From CALVLD01 sp964467585 (GTDB taxonomy: Bacteria > Bacillota > Clostridia > Christensenellales > CAG-138): a stretch of 64,000 nt of DNA. The notes below the pieces were generated by a model. It was not told where the DNA came from. It saw nothing but the letters and a program-made list of their open reading frames with translations, and searched no databases. The DNA is taken from assembly GCA_964467585.1 (NCBI GenBank), contig CAYXRF010000009.1, forward strand, positions 1 through 64,000, read 5' to 3'. The position numbers and the translations under genes are program-made. Shown piece after piece: positions 6,377 to 14,817 of the stretch. Within the stretch, counting starts at the first letter, position 1; each line of letters begins with the position of its first letter.

Positions 6377-8535
6377 GCCGTTACACCTGCCGCTTTCAAT
6401 CGCCCAACAAGGAGATCGCCCAGCCAATCCACATCATTATCCCGCATAATCGTTGCGTTATTGATATTGATCGTAATGCCTCCTCCGCTATGTCCCAGAG
6501 GCTCGACCTGAGCGCCCTTGTTGAGATATAGCATCTCGGGCCCGGCCTCGCCAACGATCGCCGCGCCGGATCCAACAACGCGCCCGCCGCGCGCCAGCAT
6601 TGGAATCTCAGGAATATTTATTCCCTGCCCGCCAATAATTGGTACCCAATCAGGCACATCGAGCTTATTTACCTCGCGTATAACATCATTTATACCGCCG
6701 ATGATCCAGTTTATGGCACCCTTAAATGTACTTTTGATTCCATCCCAGAGAGCGCAGAAAAAATCGGCAAAGCCGTTCCAAAAAGCGTTCCAATTCTCTC
6801 CAAAATCCTCGGTAAAATAAGTTATAAGGTCGCTAAAAAAGGACGTCACATCCGTGAGCTTCGCCGTCACTTTTTCGATGGCCGCAATAAGAACATCAGA
6901 AAAAAGGCTCGCAATCCACGCGATGCCCTCGATAAGAGGCGGCAAAACGTAATCAATAAGTTGCATAAGTGGCACTAACAGCTGTATAATCAACGTGAGT
7001 ATCGGCATCAGCGCTTGCAAAATTGGAGTAATGATACCCAGCACGTTGGACAGCAGATCAGTTATTACAGGCAGCAAAGTATTAATAAGTTGTATCAAGA
7101 TATCAAGGATCGGCGGCAACAAGTCTTGCACAAGCATCACAATAATTGGCATTATGCTATCAAGCAGCTCCACCAGTATAGGGATAAGTGTATCAATCAA
7201 ATCCGTGATCACCGGCATAATTTCCATCAACAAATTCAATATAGGCGGTAGCAAGCTATTTAACAGCGTCTCTATAAAACTCATAAGAACGGGGAGCAGC
7301 GTTCCGATGAGTTTGACTAGCACAGGAAGTAAAGTATTCAGTAGTTTCACAACCACGGGAAGAATCGTTGAAAAAAGCTGATTTAGCAACGGCGTTATCA
7401 TCTCAAGTAGATCGAGAATCACAGGCAATATCATATCAACTATAGATATAAGCACGGGCACAACGGCATCAAGCACAGATAATATTACTGGCAGTAGGTT
7501 GTGTATAAGCGAATCAATAACAGGGATAAGCGCCGAAACAACATCAAGCAGCATAGGCAACACGCTTTCCACCATTTGGATAGCGTATGGCAGAATCGCT
7601 TGTATAATCTCAAACAGTATAGGAAAAAGGTCCGTCAATAACAAGTTTATAACAGGGATTAACTGCGATACAAGCGATAATAGCACGGGCAAAATTGTAT
7701 CAACTATACTAATTAATACTGGTAACATTTGTGCCGCAAAATCCGCTAATACAGGCACGAGGCTGTCAACGGCGGCTCGTATCTGCGGCATCCTATCAAT
7801 GATCGCATTCATTATTTCTGTGATCATTGGCAAAAAGGCTGTACCTATTTCTATTTTGAGAGCGCCAAAGGTGCTTTTCAAATCATCAAGCGTATCGCCA
7901 AACACAACACCGGCCTGTATCGATGTATCATCAAAGACAAGTCCAAGTTCGTGCGCTCGCTCAGTTAAATCTGCCGTGCTTGCGGCTGTTTGATTTAACA
8001 ACGGCATTAAATCTTGATACTGACGACCGAACAAATCGTTTGCAAGCTGTGCCTTTAAAGTCTCGTCATCCAGCGATTGTAAGGCCGTAATAGCTGCTGC
8101 AAAAGCCTCCTCTTGATTCAGCTCGGCAAAAGATATGCCGAGCTTATCCATAGCTGCTACACCGGAGGAGCTTGTCCCATCCATGGCACCTGATAATGTT
8201 TTCATAGCCGTGCCAAGATTGGCTATATCGGCGCCATTTTGCTGTAGCACGTATGACCACTCTTGGTAGCCCTGCGTACTCATACCAAGAGATTGAGATC
8301 CTTTGTCAATTGTGTCATATGCTTCAGCCGAGCTATTCGCAAGCGCAAACATACCGGCTGCCGCACTTACGACGGCGGCACCCATGGCAACAGCAGCTTT
8401 ACCAACAGCGGCAAAACCCGTTTTAAGGCTCGAGCTCATGTTCGAGCCTTTTTTTGTCGTATCGTCAATCGATTTATTGGCCTTGTCGTTATCAACGAAA
8501 ACGGATCCAAACAGAGAGAAAATACTTGTTGCCAT
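6373..8535 (-). CDS. tail tape measure protein
   Basis: 720 residues that would set tail length and later aid DNA entry. Residues about 40-110 form a small membrane-active region (GAAVVSAAAGMFALANSSAEA). Residues about 230-560 are a very regular hydrophobic array built on LLPVL/ILPVI units spaced about 11 or 22 residues. The C-terminal part includes WNAFWNGFADFF and the common tape-measure ending with ARGGRVVGSGAAIVGEAGPE. The ATG at 8535 follows TTGGAGG by 7 bases and overlaps the chaperone stop. Its length predicts a short siphophage tail. Confidence 0.9.
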   Translation of the reverse strand: MATSIFSLFGSVFVDNDKANKSIDDTTKKGSNMSSSLKTGFAAVGKAAVAMGAAVVSAAAGMFALANSSAEAYDTIDKGSQSLGMSTQGYQEWSYVLQQNGADIANLGTAMKTLSGAMDGTSSSGVAAMDKLGISFAELNQEEAFAAAITALQSLDDETLKAQLANDLFGRQYQDLMPLLNQTAASTADLTERAHELGLVFDDTSIQAGVVFGDTLDDLKSTFGALKIEIGTAFLPMITEIMNAIIDRMPQIRAAVDSLVPVLADFAAQMLPVLISIVDTILPVLLSLVSQLIPVINLLLTDLFPILFEIIQAILPYAIQMVESVLPMLLDVVSALIPVIDSLIHNLLPVILSVLDAVVPVLISIVDMILPVILDLLEMITPLLNQLFSTILPVVVKLLNTLLPVLVKLIGTLLPVLMSFIETLLNSLLPPILNLLMEIMPVITDLIDTLIPILVELLDSIMPIIVMLVQDLLPPILDILIQLINTLLPVITDLLSNVLGIITPILQALMPILTLIIQLLVPLMQLIDYVLPPLIEGIAWIASLFSDVLIAAIEKVTAKLTDVTSFFSDLITYFTEDFGENWNAFWNGFADFFCALWDGIKSTFKGAINWIIGGINDVIREVNKLDVPDWVPIIGGQGINIPEIPMLARGGRVVGSGAAIVGEAGPEMLYLNKGAQVEPLGHSGGGITININNATIMRDNDVDWLGDLLVGRLKAAGVTA

Positions 8536-9127
8536 TATGTTACCTCCAAATCGAAATGTTTGCGTATACGATCTATATCGGCATCTGTGCCGCCTGTTTT
8601 TTGGTAGACGCCACCACGCTGAAATTCGTTGAATCCAAGCGTCTTTCCCTTCAGCGCCATCATCGGCGAAAACGCCAGCCATTCTGCAAAGAGCGAAAGT
8701 CGACGTTCTTCATACAGCGCCGCTATCAACATATTTGTGATATCAGATAGCGGCGCTTCTGCGTACATTTCGTATGGATAATAGCGATGTAAAATTATCA
8801 GGGCCTTTTCTGCGCCGCCCGTGCAAGCGCAGACTTGAAAAAACCCATAAGCTCCGCATCTTTGAAGAGATCGCTTAGCTCAGTTAAAGGATTTCGCAAC
8901 GTCATCTCATCAACGGCCACTCCTTTATACGCTGCGCACAGCACTACTATATCATCCGAGCAATCTTCAAGCTTTTCACATACGAGTCGTATAACCTCAC
9001 GCCCGAGCTGCTCCGCTGCTCCTTTTTGTTCGAGGTCAACTGTAGCGAGATTCTCCATCAGTGTGTCAACACCGAGCTTTTTAATAAGTGCTCCGACAGG
9101 CTTTATCATTTTAAATGTCAACGCCAT
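8535..9127 (-). CDS. tail assembly chaperone, -1 frameshift product (gpGT-like)
   Basis: The extended chaperone is made by joining the zero frame (9127 to the slip site at 8837-8843) to the -1 frame, which is open without a stop to 8535. Across the join the -1 frame reads FFQVCACTGGAEKAL and continues into RYYPYEMYAEAP and LYEERRLSLFAEWL. In lambda-like phages the longer form bridges the tape measure and the tail tube protein during tail assembly. The downstream part has no ribosome binding site of its own and directly abuts the tape-measure gene, as expected for a GT region. The two-frame organisation is seen; the frameshift event is inferred. Confidence 0.8.
8798..9127 (-). CDS. tail assembly chaperone, short form (gpG-like)
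   Basis: 109 residues, mostly helical, ending in ALARAAQKRP. It lies between the tail tube and tape-measure genes, where lambda gpG sits. Small all-helical proteins here act as the abundant chaperone that coats the tape measure before tube polymerisation. The gene contains the slippery site for the longer form 13 codons before its stop. It is separated from the tail tube gene by 14 bases. Confidence 0.85.
   Translation of the reverse strand: MALTFKMIKPVGALIKKLGVDTLMENLATVDLEQKGAAEQLGREVIRLVCEKLEDCSDDIVVLCAAYKGVAVDEMTLRNPLTELSDLFKDAELMGFFKSALARAAQKRP
8837..8843 (-). promoter_or_regulatory. slippery heptamer T TTT TTC for -1 frameshifting
   Basis: On the minus strand, in the zero frame ATG GGT TTT TTC AAG, the heptamer is T TTT TTC, a canonical X XXY YYZ site. 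Slipping by -1 leads into the open frame that ends at 8535. Both tRNAs can re-pair fully with TTT after the slip. Confidence 0.8.
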
Positions 9128-9141
9128 ATGATCTCACCTCA

Positions 9142-9972
9142 TCAATCCGTTATGACGGCCTTGGCGTAACCGTAGCCATAGCAATTACTGGATGCATCGA
9201 TCTCAAATATTTCGATATAGTAATCGTGTGTGGTAGAGATATCATTACCGCTGATGATAGAGGTCGCTCCGCTCACTGTGCTACCGGCAGTAGGCGCAGC
9301 GCCCAACGCTGCGGACGATTTATATGTAAACCCCATCCCTGCCCGTGCAGATTGTTCAATCGTCACAATTGTGCCGTTAGTGCCATCTGAGCAGCTAATA
9401 GTAAGCTGACGGAGCTCTACACTCGCAGGGGCGGTGGAGCTATCCTCAATCGTATAGATTTCCTCATTTATGTCCGCAGGATTCCATGAGGCGTCAAACT
9501 GCAGCGACAATGATGCTTCGCCTTTATCAGCAGTAGACAGCGTCAGGCCACCTTGAAGAAATGCTGCGACGTTTTTGAGCGTGATTTTCTTATACGATTG
9601 CGATTTGTTCATGTAGCCAAATGCTGTCACATTTGTCAAATAACGACTGTCCGCAATAACGCCACCGATAGAATTTGTAATTCTGCCATTTACATCTTTT
9701 TTTGCCGCGCCCAGCGCACGATAAAGATTATCTTGAGTGATCTCAAGTGTGCTCATCTTGAGGTGCGCATCAATTTGATCTACAACTTCCATACCCATAG
9801 TGCGCCCCCGCCTGCCGTCATATTCTATCGCGCGGATGTTTTCGACGACCGCAAATTCAACTCCACCTTTTGTCACGCCCAAAAGGACTTGTGACGCCAA
9901 ACCGTAATTAATATATACGATCGCAGCATCAAGCAAAATGTTTTCTCTCTGTGCTTTTGTAATATTATGCAT
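9142..9972 (-). CDS. major tail tube protein
   Basis: 276 residues in the tail-tube position, two genes after the connectors and just before the chaperone. Beta-rich with a helix near the N-terminus (AQRENILLDAAIVYINYG). The ending contains two beta-domain segments (STVSGATSIISGND and HDYYIEIFEID), consistent with a C-terminal added Ig-like or decoration domain. It would polymerise around the tape measure. The family is recognised by gene order and general profile rather than by a single motif. Confidence 0.75.
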   Translation of the reverse strand: MHNITKAQRENILLDAAIVYINYGLASQVLLGVTKGGVEFAVVENIRAIEYDGRRGRTMGMEVVDQIDAHLKMSTLEITQDNLYRALGAAKKDVNGRITNSIGGVIADSRYLTNVTAFGYMNKSQSYKKITLKNVAAFLQGGLTLSTADKGEASLSLQFDASWNPADINEEIYTIEDSSTAPASVELRQLTISCSDGTNGTIVTIEQSARAGMGFTYKSSAALGAAPTAGSTVSGATSIISGNDISTTHDYYIEIFEIDASSNCYGYGYAKAVITD

Positions 9973-9983
9973 ATGTCCTCCTA

Positions 9984-10349
9984 TTATGTGTAATAATATA
10001 TCCTTACCGTATACGATGCACGCACACGGCGCAAGTCATTATCTGCGTCCGCGATCGGCACGCTGCTGTCATAGTGCATGACAGCGTATCCATGCGTCAG
10101 TGGCATCCTCAGATAATCGAGCACGGTACGATCGCTACGCAGTCTCTCATTGATCACTATATAGCTTTTTCCCTGCGCCCAGTAATCAAGCTCAAAAGCA
10201 AACACCTCGCTCTGCTCATCGTCAAAGCTCGGACCAAAAGTGCCGACTCTGTACGGATACACCGCATTGTCAGGTGCCTCGTCCGCATAGTATGTGCTGC
10301 CCAACAATATATTGAGTATCACCTTTAATTCATTGATCGGATGTATCAT
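9984..10349 (-). CDS. tail terminator-like protein
   Basis: 121 residues in the position of the tail terminator/completion protein between the HK97 gp10-like gene and the tail tube gene. It starts with a helix (INELKVILNIL) followed by beta segments, and has YRVGTFGPSFDDEQSEVF and a C-terminal RRVRASYTVRIYYY strand, a profile common for this protein. Its ATG overlaps the preceding stop codon (ATGA). Confidence 0.65.
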   Translation of the reverse strand: MIHPINELKVILNILLGSTYYADEAPDNAVYPYRVGTFGPSFDDEQSEVFAFELDYWAQGKSYIVINERLRSDRTVLDYLRMPLTHGYAVMHYDSSVPIADADNDLRRVRASYTVRIYYYT

Positions 10350-10792
10350 GTGTTCGCACCGACCTCCTCATCAAAGTCTATTTCCTCATCGGTTGCAGTC
10401 ATGACGGGTATATATTTCGCTTGCTCAGCACGTATTTTTTGTATATTTTGGATGACTGGCGTTTTTAAAAAAGAATGTGCTGCTGCAGGTGCACGCCCCC
10501 CATGCCCGAATTCTACAAAATGGGCATAAAAAGCATATTCTAACCCTTTTTTTGCGGCTCTTTCTTTGCCGTACACACCCAACTCAAGATGCACATCCCC
10601 AGTCTTTTTTTTCACTCGTACCCACGTAGCTATGTTTTTTCTGAGGTTACCTGTGTCTACAGGGCATGCCTCGCGCGCAGCTTTCTTAAGGATTTTTGCA
10701 GTTGCCCGTAGCGCCTGTTTTTCGGCTTCAAGCATGCCATTTTTTGCGGTGTCGCTTGTATCAGTATACGTAACATTACAGTGCGAACTCAT
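10346..10792 (-). CDS. HK97 gp10-like head-tail component
   Basis: 148 residues with the hallmark HK97 gp10 pattern: KKAAREACPVDTGNLRKNI (the PVDTG...LR signature) near residue 40, then YAFYAHFVEFGHGGRAP, then an AAHSFLKTPV region. Proteins of this type work in head-tail joining. The start overlaps the upstream stop by 4 bases, which suggests translational coupling in the connector cluster. Confidence 0.88.
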   Translation of the reverse strand: MSSHCNVTYTDTSDTAKNGMLEAEKQALRATAKILKKAAREACPVDTGNLRKNIATWVRVKKKTGDVHLELGVYGKERAAKKGLEYAFYAHFVEFGHGGRAPAAAHSFLKTPVIQNIQKIRAEQAKYIPVMTATDEEIDFDEEVGANT

Positions 10793-11088
10793 ACGCGTAC
10801 CCCCTGTGCAACGGTTAGCTCTGTATGCTCTCCCGTCTCGTATGACTTGATAACCTTATATCGATCCGTGCCATCAACAAGGATATCTTGTCCGGCATAA
10901 TCACGAGTCCACAACAGATATATCCTCGTGGGCTTCATGGCCTCAGTCTGAGCTGCGTAAAATTCTGCGCGTGTAACACTTTTGCGCCCGGCCCATACCT
11001 GCGTGGTGATTTCTGTTGCCTCTATTTCACCATAAACGTTTTTTCCCTCAGCGATAGCAACCAAAGTGATAAGCCTGTCATAATACAT
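10789..11088 (-). CDS. head-tail joining protein (stopper-like)
   Basis: 99 residues starting MYYDRLITL. The pattern (N-terminal beta strand, a WAGRKSVTRAEFYAAQ segment, then YRVIKSYETGEHTELT-like end) fits the small phage head-tail joining/adaptor family that closes the connector after packaging. The start at 11088 is preferred over the upstream in-frame codons because these overlap the previous gene. It lies between the gp6-like connector and the gp10-like protein, in the usual order. Confidence 0.75.
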   Translation of the reverse strand: MYYDRLITLVAIAEGKNVYGEIEATEITTQVWAGRKSVTRAEFYAAQTEAMKPTRIYLLWTRDYAGQDILVDGTDRYKVIKSYETGEHTELTVAQGVRV

Positions 11089-11090
11089 AT

Positions 11091-11387
11091 TCACTCGCTT
11101 TCCGTGCGGTTTTGCTTCAACCACCGTACCCGCAGCGCGTATCGAAACCACTCAGGTTCACCTGTTCGTTCATCTCGATTAGTGATGTTATACGCCGCAT
11201 AGTCGGCAACCAAAAGGCTATCCTCCATGCTGCCCGTCAGGGAAATGCCACGCGCTGCTATACGCTCTGCCGCCGCTTGAGCTTGGCGCCGCCAATAGTC
11301 TTCCTGTGCGGCAGGGACGGTTAAGCCGCCCCTGTCAAGCCGCGCCTTGAGCAGCTGGTAGGCAGTTTCGCTATTATAGCTGCTCAT
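11091..11387 (-). CDS. head-tail connector gp6-like
   Basis: 98 residues, helical, containing DYWRRQAQAAAERI and SLLVADYAAYNITNRD, the pattern of phage DNA-packaging/connector proteins of the gp6 class. A strong site AAGGAG precedes the ATG. It follows the major capsid gene by 10 bases, the standard place for the first connector gene. Confidence 0.75.
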   Translation of the reverse strand: MSSYNSETAYQLLKARLDRGGLTVPAAQEDYWRRQAQAAAERIAARGISLTGSMEDSLLVADYAAYNITNRDERTGEPEWFRYALRVRWLKQNRTESE

Positions 11388-11397
11388 ATGTCACTCC

Positions 11398-13101
11398 TTA
11401 CGCCTTCGCGACGCTCTTAACAGTGCCGACCTTAATTACGAGCCTGGAAGCATTAAGCTCAACTACTGTAATGTCTTTGCCGGTCACTGCAGTGATCTGT
11501 GTCGTACCACTCGTTAGAGCAGAATAGCCGCTCACAGGTTGCCCCGCGACAAGTTTACTCGCATAGCTGCCAAGCTTGTACTTGAGCGTAGTCCCGCTTG
11601 CCTCGGTACCGGATACCGTCAGCACGGTATCGCCATTCGCTGCGCCGGCAGCTGCTGTAACAACAAGATTACCGACCTCAGTATCAGCCCAATCCGTGCG
11701 GAATGTTGTAGAGGTTGCAGGTGACGAATTGTCAAACGACACAATAACAAATGCCTCTGGAATGAATGGGAAGCCGTCGTAACGCGCCGTACCCCTGATG
11801 AGGGTCTGCTCTTCCACAAAGCGAGCATGTTCGCTCTGCGCCAGGTCGGCGCCTGCTCTCTGTGCAAGCAAATAGCCATTAAAGTAGCCGCCAATTATTT
11901 CATTGTCCCCGACCATTTCAAGCTCAATGATTTTGCCGCCGATAATCGGCATCTCGTTGTTTACGCCAGCAAGCAGGGCCGCAGCAGCATCAAAGGCCAA
12001 GGCCTTGCGCTGCAGGGTAATGTGCGTCGTGCGATTCATAATCCATGTCGCCGTTCCGTCGGTATAATTCGGTTTTGCGATCGCCAGCTTCTCAATCAAC
12101 GCTGAAAAGAAGGTCGCACCCGTGTTGCCGTCAATGTTGATCGTAACGACATTTGCTATATGGAGATCTGTCCATGCAGGCATTGAGCTTGTCCAACTAG
12201 CAGGCTCACTCGTCTGAGCAAGGCGCGTAGCAATACCGACAGGCATTTTTGTGCCCGTCCCGTATAGTATCGCCCGATCAAGCGCTTTGCCTATAGCCTG
12301 CGCCAGCGCAGCCATAATCTCCGCCGATAGCGACAGATCGCTATCTTCGAGCAGCGCATTGCTAATAGCAATATAGCCGCCTACTTTGTAACCGTCCACT
12401 GTAACCTGAGACAAACTCATATCAAGCTCATTAAGTGCGCCTGAGACCTCGGTCCATACAGCTTCGGGGATTGTACCCATGATATTCTGACGACCCGTGC
12501 CCGCTATGGCTTTCATACTGACGATAGCCATCAGCTTTGAATACTGCGGCACAATATCACGCACTATATCCAACATGATATCCGGAACGGTCAGCTTTGC
12601 ATTTGTAACTCCACGTGTCTGCATTCCACGACACATAGATCTTACATCGCCGAGAAAGGTTTTCACTCCTTCATTGCTTACGAATGCTGAACGCTGTTCA
12701 GCGTCCAACCCGAAAAACTTCTGCCTATTAATCATTTTTGTATCGGCTCCTTTCTTTGCCTCGGCGGGCTTCGCCGCCGCCCTCGCTTTTTCATTGAGAT
12801 CAGATATTTGCGCCTCAATATCGGTAACTGCTTTATCGAGCGTATCCTGCTCATCAGCATACGCCGTCTCGTCCGCTGCAATCGCAGCCGTCTCAGTCTC
12901 GATTTTCGAGATTTCTTCGTAAACGACCTGGACCTCCTCGTCTGTCGCAGTTTCGGACAATTCCGCCACCGCCGCCTCGCAACGCGTCTTGCGCTCCGTC
13001 AGAGCGTCCCTGCGCTGCTGGATATCCGTCTTTGCCCTGTGCGCTTCAGCCGACGCCTTTGCGCGCTCAAGCTGCTTTGCCAACAGCAATATTTTTAGCA
13101 T
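11398..13101 (-). CDS. major capsid protein, HK97 fold, with scaffold-like N-domain
   Basis: 567 residues. Residues 1-115 form a charged, helical coiled-coil region (QQRRDALTERKTRCEAAVAEL) like the HK97 delta domain, which acts as scaffold and is removed by the protease encoded just upstream. The HK97 fold follows (PDIMLDIVRDIVPQYSKLMAIV, then a DRAILYGTGTKMPVGI segment and GYLLAQRAG). The last 85 residues after SFDNSSPA look like an added Ig-like domain (GDTVLTVSGTEASGTTL), larger than in HK97 itself, possibly displayed on the capsid surface. The ATG follows GAGGT. Confidence 0.92.
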   Translation of the reverse strand: MLKILLLAKQLERAKASAEAHRAKTDIQQRRDALTERKTRCEAAVAELSETATDEEVQVVYEEISKIETETAAIAADETAYADEQDTLDKAVTDIEAQISDLNEKARAAAKPAEAKKGADTKMINRQKFFGLDAEQRSAFVSNEGVKTFLGDVRSMCRGMQTRGVTNAKLTVPDIMLDIVRDIVPQYSKLMAIVSMKAIAGTGRQNIMGTIPEAVWTEVSGALNELDMSLSQVTVDGYKVGGYIAISNALLEDSDLSLSAEIMAALAQAIGKALDRAILYGTGTKMPVGIATRLAQTSEPASWTSSMPAWTDLHIANVVTINIDGNTGATFFSALIEKLAIAKPNYTDGTATWIMNRTTHITLQRKALAFDAAAALLAGVNNEMPIIGGKIIELEMVGDNEIIGGYFNGYLLAQRAGADLAQSEHARFVEEQTLIRGTARYDGFPFIPEAFVIVSFDNSSPATSTTFRTDWADTEVGNLVVTAAAGAANGDTVLTVSGTEASGTTLKYKLGSYASKLVAGQPVSGYSALTSGTTQITAVTGKDITVVELNASRLVIKVGTVKSVAKA

Positions 13102-13634
13102 CGTGATAACCTCGCTTTCATTATTTTTTTTCTATTGCATAACGCACGACTTCGCGCTTGTGCAGTCGTTGCTTCGTAGGCGGGGAACGTACACACACTC
13201 ACCTCGTAGAGCGTAGCAGCGGTGATGGTGAGCATTACAGTTCCATCATCACGGAAATCTTCTGTTTCTGATATAATCTCAAATCCGATGCTGCAACCAC
13301 TTACATCACCGCGTTTAACGCGGGCATATAAATCCATTGCGGCGCTGTCAGCAGAATTGATATCAATGGTGCCGCTGAGCGCACGCGCATCAGCCGATAA
13401 GTGCAATGTGCCTGCAGAAGTGCGTCCAAGCACCAGAGTAGTATCGTGATTTACAAGCGCTCGAACATCAGTATTTTTGCTATCGTCAAACGCGTGTGCC
13501 GCAAACTGCTCATAGAAGCCATAACCCATATCGTATACGTCGCCGAATACATTGAAATCAGCAATAATCTGCGGTTTGTCGCTCTCGACCGCGCGTATCA
13601 CTCCGATACGTTCTCGCTTTTCAATTTTTGTCAC
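13095..13634 (-). CDS. HK97 family prohead protease (U35)
   Basis: 179 residues. The protease matures the prohead by cutting the capsid N-domain. Visible signatures: an N-terminal strand ERIGVIRAV, the catalytic His in ALVNHDTTLVLGRT, and the catalytic Ser in GDVSGCSIGFEI, with YEVSVCTFPAYE near the end. The GTG at 13634 is chosen because AAAGGAGG stands 8 bases upstream; earlier in-frame codons lie within the portal gene. It overlaps portal at the 5' end and the capsid gene at the 3' end. Confidence 0.92.
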   Translation of the reverse strand: MTKIEKRERIGVIRAVESDKPQIIADFNVFGDVYDMGYGFYEQFAAHAFDDSKNTDVRALVNHDTTLVLGRTSAGTLHLSADARALSGTIDINSADSAAMDLYARVKRGDVSGCSIGFEIISETEDFRDDGTVMLTITAATLYEVSVCTFPAYEATTAQARSRALCNRKKIMKARLSRC

Positions 13635-14817
13635 TGCTTCCACCTCCTTTACCAAGTTTTTTCTGGTCTCCAATTTGGGAGAATGGTATATAATTCTCCA
13701 ATGCTGCCAATTCGTCAAGCCCCTCGCGGGGAGTACGTCCCATATCATCGCGCGCTTCATTTCTGTCAATGATCGCTCGGTCGACCAATTTACAATCAAC
13801 TTCGGCAAGCTCTGTAAGGGAATACGCATAAAGTGATCGGTAATTCATGCGGATAAACATTTTGGGGCTGCGAATAATTGCAGCCGTCAACGTTTGCTCG
13901 ATTAGTCGCGCTATCGGTAGCACGATGGTACGAATAAAGTTGTTGTACTCATCCGCGTCAAAAGTCCCGACGCCTACAAAAAACGATGGCACACCCACCA
14001 CGGCAGCTATCGTTCGTTTGTCGATTTCCATTGATGTTGTTATAGCCAAATCATTTAAACTTAAAGGCTTGACTTGCTCGACCTCAAACATGTCCGCAGG
14101 GATAAACCAGGGTTCGCCCGCTTCGCTGCTATCGAGGTATTGCGCTCGCAATATTTTACGGCCTTCAACTGATGCAAATTCTTCTGTCAGTCCATCCACT
14201 TTGACAATGATCGACGGAGCCGGCTGCCCCATGATCGCACGACTTGTCTTGCGCGCCTGAGCCAGCTGATCCGCGATAACCTTCAAGTTGTGTGTAAGCC
14301 CGACGCCAGTCCAGGGACGGCGGTCGTCAGGATTATATACAAACGTTACAATCTCATCATACGCATATGGCTTACCTGCGATCAGGTATGAGCACCCATA
14401 TCCCATCGGATCATCAATCACAGTCACAATATCATTGCGCACCGGGATAAAATCCTCGATATTGCCCGTCGCTGCATCAATGCTTATCATCTGATAGGCA
14501 CTACCATATACAAGCATATTGCGGACTATGTTAAACATCCATGACTTGCGTGTAAGATATCGATTGGGCGCTATATCCAGCTTGCGTGACAGCTCATTTA
14601 CAATGCGTGCATCTCCTTGTACAGTGTTTTGCATCAGGTGTATAGTCATTGTCGACAGCAGATCTGCCACACGATTTAGGGCCGTCTGAACCTCAGGGAC
14701 CTCGCTCAATCGCACATATCCCGACGGCATCAGCAGGTTATATGCCTCGCAGCTGCAAAGCCACGCTGCGCTTGACGCCAGAGTAGTTGTATCTCTTATT
14801 TGTTTTTCTTTGCTCAA
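13621..14817 (-). CDS. portal protein, HK97 family
   Basis: 398 residues forming the dodecameric DNA-entry ring at one capsid vertex. Segments typical of the family are VPEVQTALNRVADLLSTM near residue 45, a central PAPSIIVKVDG, VKPLSLNDLAI, and the GVPSFFVGVGTFDADEYNNFIRT region. The gene begins with TTG (14817): the TTGA overlaps the terminase stop, and GGAGG stands 8 bases upstream. The C-terminus is short and low in complexity (GKGGGSSDKN). Confidence 0.92.
   Translation of the reverse strand: MSKEKQIRDTTTLASSAAWLCSCEAYNLLMPSGYVRLSEVPEVQTALNRVADLLSTMTIHLMQNTVQGDARIVNELSRKLDIAPNRYLTRKSWMFNIVRNMLVYGSAYQMISIDAATGNIEDFIPVRNDIVTVIDDPMGYGCSYLIAGKPYAYDEIVTFVYNPDDRRPWTGVGLTHNLKVIADQLAQARKTSRAIMGQPAPSIIVKVDGLTEEFASVEGRKILRAQYLDSSEAGEPWFIPADMFEVEQVKPLSLNDLAITTSMEIDKRTIAAVVGVPSFFVGVGTFDADEYNNFIRTIVLPIARLIEQTLTAAIIRSPKMFIRMNYRSLYAYSLTELAEVDCKLVDRAIIDRNEARDDMGRTPREGLDELAALENYIPFSQIGDQKKLGKGGGSSDKN

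Noticed and set aside
8535..8768. Separate small gene downstream of the tail chaperone
   Set aside because: It is better explained as the -1 frame extension: it lacks a ribosome binding site and is open back to the slippery site.
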